Below are positions 42,996 to 49,840 of a stretch of 49,840 nucleotides of DNA, in pieces. Within the stretch, counting starts at the first letter, position 1. The number at the start of each line of letters is the position of its first letter. Origin of the DNA: Oscillospiraceae bacterium (lineage in GTDB: Bacteria > Bacillota > Clostridia > Oscillospirales > Oscillospiraceae). Location of the stretch: assembly GCA_015067635.1 (NCBI GenBank), contig SVMA01000011.1, positions 1 to 49,840 on the forward strand, written 5' to 3'. Below the pieces are notes generated by a model. That model searched no databases. It saw nothing but the letters and a program-made list of their open reading frames with translations, and was not told the origin of the DNA. The translations under genes and the position numbers were made by a program.

Positions 42996-43448
42996 ATGAA
43001 AGCGAAAAGACAAGCGAAAATTATGGAGATTATCTCCAATATCAACGTAGAAACCCAGGAACAACTGCTTACTGAATTACAGCAGGCCGGCTTCTACACT
43101 ACCCAGGCAACCATCTCCCGGGACATAAAGGAACTTAGAATAATCAAGGAACTGACCAGCTTTGGTACGTATCGCTATGCGGTTGCAACCAGTGAAGTGG
43201 GGAACACCTTCTCCGGGAAATTGAATTCGATTTTCCGTGAGTGCATAACAAAGTTTGACTATGCCCAGAACATTCTGGTCATTCACACCCTGCCTGGTTT
43301 GGCCAATGCCGCCGCATCTGCGATTGATTCCATGAGTTTGTCCGTCGTTTTGGGAACACTTGCCGGAGATGATACGGTGTTTGTTGTCATGCGGGATGAT
43401 AATGCGGCCGCGGCCTTCTGCGGTGAAATTAAGAGCCTTTTGAATTAA
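42996..43448 (+). CDS. argR: Arginine repressor ArgR/AhrC
   Basis: The 150-residue regulator has an N-terminal winged helix (EQLLTELQQAGFYTTQATIS then RDIKELRIIKE) and a C-terminal oligomerisation and arginine-binding domain with VLGTLAGDDTVFVVMRD. With arginine it forms hexamers and represses arginine synthesis genes. It sits between nadK and recN, as ahrC does in Bacillus. No arginine genes are in this window. Confidence 0.95.
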   Translation: MKAKRQAKIMEIISNINVETQEQLLTELQQAGFYTTQATISRDIKELRIIKELTSFGTYRYAVATSEVGNTFSGKLNSIFRECITKFDYAQNILVIHTLPGLANAAASAIDSMSLSVVLGTLAGDDTVFVVMRDDNAAAAFCGEIKSLLN

Positions 43449-43468
43449 CATTTTGGGAGGGATTATCC

Positions 43469-45118
43469 GTGCTTAGCCTTCTGCATATCGAGAATATTGC
43501 GGTCATTGAGCGTGCTGATATATCCTTTGACCGGGGCTTCAACGTCCTTACCGGCGAGACCGGTGCCGGTAAATCCATCGTTATTGATGCCATTTCCGCA
43601 ATTTTAGGTGAGCGGGCATACCGGGATATGATCCGGACGGGTACGGATAAAGCGTCCGTACGGGCTGTATTCACGGATGTTGCACCGTTTCCCTGGTTTG
43701 AAGACAACGGTGTGGAATATGATCCGGAGGTAGTGATCCAACGGGAGATTTATTTGGATGGGAAAAATGTCTGCCGTGTGAACGGAAGCCTTGTTTCTGT
43801 GTCAATTCTCCGAAAATTGGGTATTCAACTGATCAATATTCACGGTCAGCATGATTCGGCATCTCTTTTTGATGAAGAAAATCATCTGAATTTTCTGGAT
43901 GCATTTGCGGATAATCAGATTTTGCGCGATTGCTATGCTGAGAAATACCAGAATGTAATAAAACTGCGGCGGGAAATTGATTCCCTTACAATGGACGAGA
44001 GCGAAAAACTCCGCCGTATGGAGACCTTGCGCTATCAGATTGCTGAGATTGAAAAAGCAGAGCTGAAAGCAGGGGAGGACGAAGTGCTGGATGAACGGAG
44101 AAAACTGCTCCAAAGTGCGGAGAAGATTGCTGACGGCATGAATGATGCCGTTGAAAATCTTTACGGTACGGAGGATGCAGACGGAGCAAATGCCATGCTT
44201 TCTTCTGCTGAGCGTGCCCTGGCACGGATATCCAAATATAGCGGTTCTATTTCAGAGCTTCATGAAAAAGTCGCGGATCTCATGTACCGGGTGGAAGATG
44301 TTGCACGTCTTGTGATGGATGCAAGGGATGAGCTGAGCTATTCAGAGGAAGAGCTGGACAGAATCGAGGGACGTCTGGATATCATACATAAATTGCGTCG
44401 CAAATACGGCGCAACCTGTGAGGAAATTTTAGAGTATCTGGAAAAGTCAAAACTGGAACTGGACGAAATTGAATTTTCCGATGACCATCTGGAACGTCTC
44501 AAATTGAAGCTAACCAATGCCGAAAAGGACGCATGGAATGCGGCTCTTGTTTTGCAGAAGAACAGAAAAGAAGCTGCTGCCGTGCTTGCACAGCGCATCT
44601 TGGATGAGCTGAGCCAGTTGGATATGCCTCGTGTTCAGTTTGAATGCCGTTTTACGGAAACCGAACTTGCGTCCAGCGGAGTGGATTCTGTTTCCTTCTA
44701 CATGTCGGCCAATGCAGGTGAGGATTTGAAGCCGTTGAGCAAAGTTGCATCCGGCGGTGAGCTTGCACGGATCATGCTGGCAATGAAAAACGTGCTGGCA
44801 GAAAAAGATCAGGTGCAGACCTTGATTTTTGATGAGGTGGATACCGGTGTTTCCGGTCGTGCCGCACAAAGGGTTGCAGAGAAGCTCCGAAACGTGGCGA
44901 ATCACAAGCAAGTGCTTTGCGTGACCCATTTGCCCCAGCTGGCAGCGTTGGCACAAACACATTTGCTGATTTCAAAGGGAGAGCACGACGGGCGTACCTA
45001 TACCACCGTTACACCATTGGATACGGAAGGCCGTAAGCAGGAACTTGCACGGATTATCGGCGGTACACATATTACAGAGACTACCCTGAAAAGTGCAGAA
45101 GAAATGTTGCGAACATAA
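43469..45118 (+). CDS. recN: DNA repair protein RecN
   Basis: The 549-residue SMC-like ATPase has Walker A GETGAGKS (residues 29-36), two coiled-coil arms in the middle, signature KVASGGELARIMLAMK and Walker B LIFDEVDTGVSG. It acts early in double-strand break repair. The start is a GTG at 43469 with GGGAGGG 6-7 nt upstream. No LexA box was seen directly upstream, and it may be transcribed with argR. Confidence 0.96.
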   Translation: MLSLLHIENIAVIERADISFDRGFNVLTGETGAGKSIVIDAISAILGERAYRDMIRTGTDKASVRAVFTDVAPFPWFEDNGVEYDPEVVIQREIYLDGKNVCRVNGSLVSVSILRKLGIQLINIHGQHDSASLFDEENHLNFLDAFADNQILRDCYAEKYQNVIKLRREIDSLTMDESEKLRRMETLRYQIAEIEKAELKAGEDEVLDERRKLLQSAEKIADGMNDAVENLYGTEDADGANAMLSSAERALARISKYSGSISELHEKVADLMYRVEDVARLVMDARDELSYSEEELDRIEGRLDIIHKLRRKYGATCEEILEYLEKSKLELDEIEFSDDHLERLKLKLTNAEKDAWNAALVLQKNRKEAAAVLAQRILDELSQLDMPRVQFECRFTETELASSGVDSVSFYMSANAGEDLKPLSKVASGGELARIMLAMKNVLAEKDQVQTLIFDEVDTGVSGRAAQRVAEKLRNVANHKQVLCVTHLPQLAALAQTHLLISKGEHDGRTYTTVTPLDTEGRKQELARIIGGTHITETTLKSAEEMLRT

Positions 45119-45139
45119 TACACCCCGGGAGAGATATAG

Positions 45140-45937
45140 ATGAAGAAACTGGCATGTGTTCTTAGTACTGTTTTTGTCGCACTATGTATCCTTGCGTTTT
45201 TTGTAACGAAAGGGAATATTCGAATGCCGGATGCATCTGTGCCTACCGGGACGCAGGCGCTTCCGGATACGCAGCCGTCACAAGAGCCGCAGCCAAGTCT
45301 GCCAACCTCAGCGCCGACAACTGCACCTCCAACAACGGCGCCTACTACTGCACCCACAACTGTGCCTACTATTGCACCTACAAGTCCGCCTGCCACACAA
45401 CCCCCAACGCAAAAGCCCAATTCCTCAAATCCAAAGGTCATTGCCTTTGTGGATGAAAAGATGAGCTCCTGGACCTCACCGATGCGAGTGGAATTTGGAG
45501 AAGTAATCGGAAGCAGGACTTTTGCATCCTCCCGTGGCGGTGGCAAACGGGCCCATGCTGGTCTTGATTTTGTTGCACCCCACGGCACGAAGGTCTATGC
45601 AATTACAGCAGGTGTCGTTCAGCGCGTAGCAATGTTCTATCAGAACACATGGGCGGTAGAGGTTAAAAATGACGACGGATCAATTCTGCGGTACTGTGAA
45701 ATCTCGACTGATTTAGAGGTCGGTGATAAGGTGTCACAAGGGGATTTGGTTGGAACGGTTTTGCGGGCAGATTCCGGCACGGAAATGCTCCACATGGAGG
45801 TATATTACGGTGACAGTGAGGGGAGTCTGACCCAAACAGGGAATAAGTCCTATCAGTACATTGACGAACCAAAAAACTTTTTGCGGCGAAGTGATTTGCT
45901 GGATCCGACCTTTCTGAAGGATCTGCCGGTTAAATAG
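45140..45937 (+). CDS. M23/LytM-like protein with Thr/Pro-rich linker
   Basis: The 265-residue protein has an N-terminal hydrophobic helix (residues 3-23, signal or anchor), a Thr/Pro-rich linker (about residues 45-92, repeats of APTTAP type) and a LytM-like domain. The domain keeps HAGLDF (H139, D143) and LHME (H218), which fit the three zinc ligands. Active M23 enzymes end HxH; here the first His is replaced by M216, so hydrolase activity is doubtful and a structural or sporulation-type role like SpoIIQ is possible. It follows recN by 21 nt, where spoIVB lies in Bacillus. Confidence 0.85.
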   Translation: MKKLACVLSTVFVALCILAFFVTKGNIRMPDASVPTGTQALPDTQPSQEPQPSLPTSAPTTAPPTTAPTTAPTTVPTIAPTSPPATQPPTQKPNSSNPKVIAFVDEKMSSWTSPMRVEFGEVIGSRTFASSRGGGKRAHAGLDFVAPHGTKVYAITAGVVQRVAMFYQNTWAVEVKNDDGSILRYCEISTDLEVGDKVSQGDLVGTVLRADSGTEMLHMEVYYGDSEGSLTQTGNKSYQYIDEPKNFLRRSDLLDPTFLKDLPVK

Positions 45938-45944
45938 CATAATT

Positions 45945-45972
45945 AAGGCCAGTCGTGATCAGACTGGCCTTT
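45945..45972 (+). terminator. Terminator after the M23-like gene
   Basis: A 10-bp stem AAGGCCAGTC with GACTGGCCTT (45945-45954 and 45962-45971), a 7-nt loop and a short T run follow the stop at 45937. Confidence 0.78.
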
Positions 45973-46006
45973 GTGCATATAAATATACGAAATTACCAAC
46001 ATTTTC

Positions 46007-46034
46007 TTGACATTTTTACTTAATGTTATATAAT
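46007..46034 (+). promoter_or_regulatory. Strong promoter of the polysaccharide-lyase-like gene
   Basis: A perfect TTGACA (46007-46012), 16-bp spacer, and perfect TATAAT (46029-46034) lie about 30 nt upstream of the ATG at 46065. Confidence 0.88.
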
Positions 46035-46064
46035 TAATTGGTAAATATGAAAGGGAGGATTTTT

Positions 46065-49000
46065 ATGCAACGTTTTTCAAAGCGCTTCCTGTCACTCGTC
46101 CTGTCGGCTTCCTTGCTGGCGGGAGTGATTGGAGTTCTGCCCACACCCTTCGGTGCAACTGTCAAAGCTGAGGCAACTTCTGAGAATGTTTTGTCTGAGC
46201 TCAATTTCTCGTTTGAGGCTGGTACCGCATCCAACGGTTTGCCGAAAAACTGGGTTAATTATAATAATTCGCAAAAATATTGTGAAGTTTTGGATGCAAC
46301 TGATTCCAAGCTTCCCGAGGGAGCTCCTGCTACGGCATCGGATGGAAGATATTATCTGAAATTTACAATGCCGGAATCTACGGAAGAAAATCCCCAAACG
46401 GATGTTCGTGGTTTGAGGACGCAGGAGATTAATGTTAGCGATATGGATGCCCTTTGGGTCGGAATGGATACCTGTGGCGATAGCGTTGTGCAGCTCTATA
46501 TCAAGTTCCTGACTGCTGATAAAAAGGCAATCAACGTTCCGGCACATATCGATATTCAGCCCACCGCAAACTGGACCCAGAGTTACATAGAAGTGAATGT
46601 CCCTGAGGATGCTGTTTGGGCGTACTGTTTGATTTACAAGAGTTACCGTGGCACGCACGTCGGCACCTCTTATATTGATCGTGTTATCTTTACTGAGACA
46701 ACTGCGTTGCCGGATTCGACCGGTTTTCCGGAAGTCCCTGAGGAAGTAAACTATAATTGGCAGATCATTGAAACAGAGCATCCCAGAGTTTACTTCAATA
46801 AGACAGAACTGGCAGAAATCAAGAAGTTTGCCAATAGTTCTGTGGTAACCTCTATGGGATATTCCGGCAAGGAAATCTATGATAAACTCATCAAAGAGGC
46901 AGATAAATATTTAGAAGAAACCTCCTTTTCCTATACATGGGCGGGAACTACTATTTCCTTCCCGGTATATCCTGTTTTGGAGGATATGTCCATTCGTCCG
47001 GAATTTGAGTTAGCTCCTGCGCCCAGCTATGCCATTCCTTACCCCTACATGACTCAGGCTACCTGGCGTATACAGGATCGCGTGGAAGCGCTGTCGCTTG
47101 CCTATTTGCTGACCGGCGAAGTAAAATACGGCACCCGTGCGGTTCAGTACGCAACGGATATGTGTAAGTGGAAATACTGGGTTGGCGAGTTTGAAACCAT
47201 CAAACCCAATGAAGGCAAAGAAGATGCTGAGCTTTCTGCACAGCCTATGGGCTACTGTGTCACTGCAGTTGCTACAGCCTATGACCTTTGCTACGACTTG
47301 ATTAGCGAAGCTGATAAGACTCTGATACAGACTGCGCTGATCGAAAAGGGTCTCGAGCCGATGTACGATACCTGTGGGCTTCGCATGGCAAGAGGTCGTG
47401 ATCACGACCATATGTCCACCACATTCCTTGCTTGCACAGCGATTTTGGACGAAAACAATATCAATGATTTGAGCAAGTATCTGGACCGTGCAATGCAGTA
47501 TAACAAGTGGATCTTTGACTGGTATGATATGGGTCACAACGAGGGCTACGACTATGCCGCCTGCGGCATTGAACCCTTGGTTGAAGCCATGGGCGTCATT
47601 GAACGCGTTACTGGCATTACCGGCAACCTGGATCATCACTTCTTTACCGATACTTTACCGGAGTGGCTATTTGGCTTTATGGAATCCGGAAAAGGCACAA
47701 CCCCGGGCTACAGTGACTCTCCGTACAGCAACTCCTACCGTATTACACTCTCTTATTGGGCAAAACAGGGTAATGCGGCAGCTGCATATTGCCTGGGTCT
47801 GACCAAAGGCGGTGCTTCAAACTTCCAGACGTTGATATATACCCATTCTGTGGATGTTGCTGCCCAAAAACCGGCGGATGATTTCATGAATGTTACCGTG
47901 GTTGAAATTATGGGTCTGGGCAGTCTGCGTACCGGTTGGGGTACAATGGATCAGCTGCTTGTACTGTTTTCCGATGATTATAAGGTCGGACATGCTGGCT
48001 GGGAAAGCAACAGTATCTATATGGCAACCGGCGGTGAGTGGGTGATCAAGGACCCGGGCTATGGCTCTATTCAAGAAGCAGTAGACAAGACCTATTACGA
48101 TAAGCAGTATGCCAGTAATACCATTTTTGTTGACAACATTGCCCAAACGGTCAAGGCCGCCGGCAGCATTTCCAAGGTTATCGGCGCTGAGCTGTACGGC
48201 CACATTGTGGGTAGTGCGCCCGGTGCTTACGGAAAGGTTGACGGCAAGGAAATCCTGAATAAATTTGACCGTCACACCGTCATGATGAACCACAATAACG
48301 GTGCTTATTACATTGTGTTTGACGATCTTGCAGCAAATGCCGAGCACGTCTACGGCTGGAATATGCACCATAAGAGCCTGAAGCTTACATCTGTTTCTTT
48401 GGACGGTAAGACTTTTGACGGTGAGAACGTAACTGCAGGACATGATCTGGCGGTAAAGGAAAGCGGATTTACTCTTCGCAGTAAGTTTGTCGGTCAGCCC
48501 TTGAATTTCTCGGCTGAGTATTTCACCAAAGATAATAAGCAATTTTTTGGACCGTTGCTTCGTGCCAATGCCAACTCTGCCAAGAATTATCAGTTCATGA
48601 CGGTTTTGAGCGTGGATACCGAAGAACTCTACAACCAAACGTTTGATCCCACCGGGATGTTAACCGAAAGAAGCAATAGCTTAACGAACAGCAATACGAA
48701 TGGATATAGCTGGTATAGCTCCAATAACGGTGGAATGGTTATTGCATTGCCGCTGACAGCGCAAGGTGTTACCATGTTCCGTGCCGGTGCGGTCGGCGAC
48801 TGGATATCTTTCCCCTTTGTCACAGAGAAGACGGGAACCTTCCTGGTCAGCCTGGAGCTGGGTGCATTCAGTCAGTACGGCGGCAAGTGGCAGGTCTATC
48901 TGGACGGCACAGCCATCGGTGAACTGTATACGTCCAAGAATACGGCAAACAAGGTTATGAATGTTCCCATTGATGTAACAACCGTTGCAGCCGGTGCGCA

Positions 49001-49840
49001 TACTGTAAAACTGGTACTGGTGAGCGATGTGGAAGCGGATGCAGAATGGGGAACCCTGATCTCTGTCGGTAAGGTAACCCTTTCTCCCGGCACGACGCAC
49101 GTAGCAGAAACCTATGACGATGAAAACGTTTTGGGTGCAACCATTCTTTACGGCACCGGACTGCGGGACGTAGCATTGTTCAACCGCGGAACCGGTACGA
49201 TATCTGCCGGAAAGGTTACATCCGACGGCAGTCAGGCAACCGTAATGGGCCTGAAGAGTGGTTCCTTGAAGGACGGCTATTCTATCGCCAACGGTACCTT
49301 CCTGACCTTTGATGGTGAAAACTTGTTTTCAGCTAACGGTATTATGTCCGCAGTTGTGGATATAACCGATGGTGATCCGGATTTGGTGAGAAAGCCTGTA
49401 ACAAAGCTTGCAACCGTAGCGGAGGAAGACCGTGTTGTTACGATTAAGATAGGGAAGTCCGCACCGGAGTCCATTACAATGGATGGCAGTGCAGTTGCCG
49501 TAACCTACAGCAATCAGGTTCTGACGTTGAATGTACCTGCCGGTGAGCATGAATTTGTTATAACAAGCAAGCATGTTTGTACTTATAACAAAGAGGTCGT
49601 ATCCGCTTACCATCAGATCTCTGCAGCAACCTGTACAGAACCCGCTGTTTACTACCTGTCCTGCATCTGCGGCAGACATGGCAAGACAACGCAGTCCTTC
49701 ACTTACGGTGAGCCTACCGGTCATGCATGGGACGAAGGTGTTTACACCGATCCCACCACCGAAGCAGATGGCTACACTACCTATACCTGCGGCAACTGCG
49801 GCGAGACCAAGGTAGAAGTGGACGAAGGCACACAGATCAC
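46065..49840 (+). CDS. Large secreted polysaccharide lyase-like protein (heparinase II/III type), partial
   Basis: The frame is open from the ATG at 46065 (GGGAGG upstream) to the right edge, at least 1,258 residues. A signal peptide (about residues 1-33, ending near VKA) is followed by a beta-rich domain. An alpha-helical toroid-like region from about residue 239 (ETEHPRVYFNKTEL) has WRIQDRVEALSLAYLLTG and RGRDHDHMSTTF near residue 445, like heparinase II/III or alginate-type lyases. Then come beta-rich domains, and from about residue 1165 a cysteine-containing repeat with CTYNKE and GHAWDEG...YTCGNCGETK, like the Cys/His repeats of clostridial surface proteins. It probably degrades an acidic polysaccharide outside the cell; the exact substrate cannot be read. 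Confidence 0.8.
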   Translation, partial: MQRFSKRFLSLVLSASLLAGVIGVLPTPFGATVKAEATSENVLSELNFSFEAGTASNGLPKNWVNYNNSQKYCEVLDATDSKLPEGAPATASDGRYYLKFTMPESTEENPQTDVRGLRTQEINVSDMDALWVGMDTCGDSVVQLYIKFLTADKKAINVPAHIDIQPTANWTQSYIEVNVPEDAVWAYCLIYKSYRGTHVGTSYIDRVIFTETTALPDSTGFPEVPEEVNYNWQIIETEHPRVYFNKTELAEIKKFANSSVVTSMGYSGKEIYDKLIKEADKYLEETSFSYTWAGTTISFPVYPVLEDMSIRPEFELAPAPSYAIPYPYMTQATWRIQDRVEALSLAYLLTGEVKYGTRAVQYATDMCKWKYWVGEFETIKPNEGKEDAELSAQPMGYCVTAVATAYDLCYDLISEADKTLIQTALIEKGLEPMYDTCGLRMARGRDHDHMSTTFLACTAILDENNINDLSKYLDRAMQYNKWIFDWYDMGHNEGYDYAACGIEPLVEAMGVIERVTGITGNLDHHFFTDTLPEWLFGFMESGKGTTPGYSDSPYSNSYRITLSYWAKQGNAAAAYCLGLTKGGASNFQTLIYTHSVDVAAQKPADDFMNVTVVEIMGLGSLRTGWGTMDQLLVLFSDDYKVGHAGWESNSIYMATGGEWVIKDPGYGSIQEAVDKTYYDKQYASNTIFVDNIAQTVKAAGSISKVIGAELYGHIVGSAPGAYGKVDGKEILNKFDRHTVMMNHNNGAYYIVFDDLAANAEHVYGWNMHHKSLKLTSVSLDGKTFDGENVTAGHDLAVKESGFTLRSKFVGQPLNFSAEYFTKDNKQFFGPLLRANANSAKNYQFMTVLSVDTEELYNQTFDPTGMLTERSNSLTNSNTNGYSWYSSNNGGMVIALPLTAQGVTMFRAGAVGDWISFPFVTEKTGTFLVSLELGAFSQYGGKWQVYLDGTAIGELYTSKNTANKVMNVPIDVTTVAAGAHTVKLVLVSDVEADAEWGTLISVGKVTLSPGTTHVAETYDDENVLGATILYGTGLRDVALFNRGTGTISAGKVTSDGSQATVMGLKSGSLKDGYSIANGTFLTFDGENLFSANGIMSAVVDITDGDPDLVRKPVTKLATVAEEDRVVTIKIGKSAPESITMDGSAVAVTYSNQVLTLNVPAGEHEFVITSKHVCTYNKEVVSAYHQISAATCTEPAVYYLSCICGRHGKTTQSFTYGEPTGHAWDEGVYTDPTTEADGYTTYTCGNCGETKVEVDEGTQI

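Overview
The window looks like a chromosomal segment from an anaerobic, low-to-mid-GC Clostridia member, most likely a gut-type Oscillospiraceae/Ruminococcaceae relative. This rests on the housekeeping gene order, strong AGGAGG-type ribosome binding sites with frequent TTG and GTG starts, extended -10 promoters, families such as DUF4317, DUF1385 and DUF1292, and a ferredoxin-like protein. No rRNA, tRNA, CRISPR array, phage or insertion sequence was recognised. The assignment comes from reading the sequence; no database search was run.

Layout. (a) 1-1.8 kb, minus strand: the ribosomal/transcription operon rpmG-secE-nusG-rplK-rplA with its promoter; rplA runs off the left edge. (b) 1.9-6.4 kb: a TspO-like membrane protein, ruvX, two overlapping half-size TSUP exporter genes, a membrane-anchored parvulin foldase, a structured small RNA that resembles 6S RNA, a DUF1292 protein and a BofC-like small protein. 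(c) 6.5-15.8 kb, plus strand: a class A penicillin-binding protein with unusual cysteine clusters, an rRNA methyltransferase, ecfA1-ecfA2-ecfT-truA, and a ClpE-type unfoldase. (d) 15.8-23.4 kb: a tiny membrane protein, a homologue of OMP decarboxylase that has lost its catalytic motif, a small lipoprotein, a four-cluster Fe-S protein, murB, whiA and dnaE. dnaE is interrupted by a one-base frameshift exactly at its catalytic aspartate motif. (e) 23.4-32.3 kb: a lipoprotein with FG-GAP-like repeats plus a two-component system, then DUF1385-prmC-recA-recX-rimO-pgsA as a tightly packed run. (f) 32.4-36.5 kb: DUF4317, an unknown membrane protein, a cytidylate-kinase-like protein, an alpha/beta hydrolase and a flavin reductase, several with clear sigma-A-type promoters. 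(g) 36.5-45.9 kb: a small conserved-looking protein coupled to dinB under a candidate LexA box; then about 620 nt of highly structured non-coding DNA, followed by a small multi-spanning membrane protein and dxs-tlyA-nadK-argR-recN and an M23-type protein. (h) 46-49.8 kb: a very large secreted polysaccharide-lyase-like protein that runs off the right edge.

The most notable system is the OLE RNA/OapA locus at 38.2-39.4 kb. The long structured RNA has pairing ends, and a GTG-started membrane protein with a DxxxD motif follows it. dxs, tlyA, nadK, argR and recN come next, which is the gene neighbourhood in which OLE RNAs are known. Here the RNA sits behind an SOS-type dinB operon instead of the usual xse/ispA genes. 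Other points for follow-up are the dnaE frameshift, the OMP decarboxylase pseudoenzyme, the dinB-coupled small protein, the split TSUP pair and the zinc-ribbon-like insert in the penicillin-binding protein.
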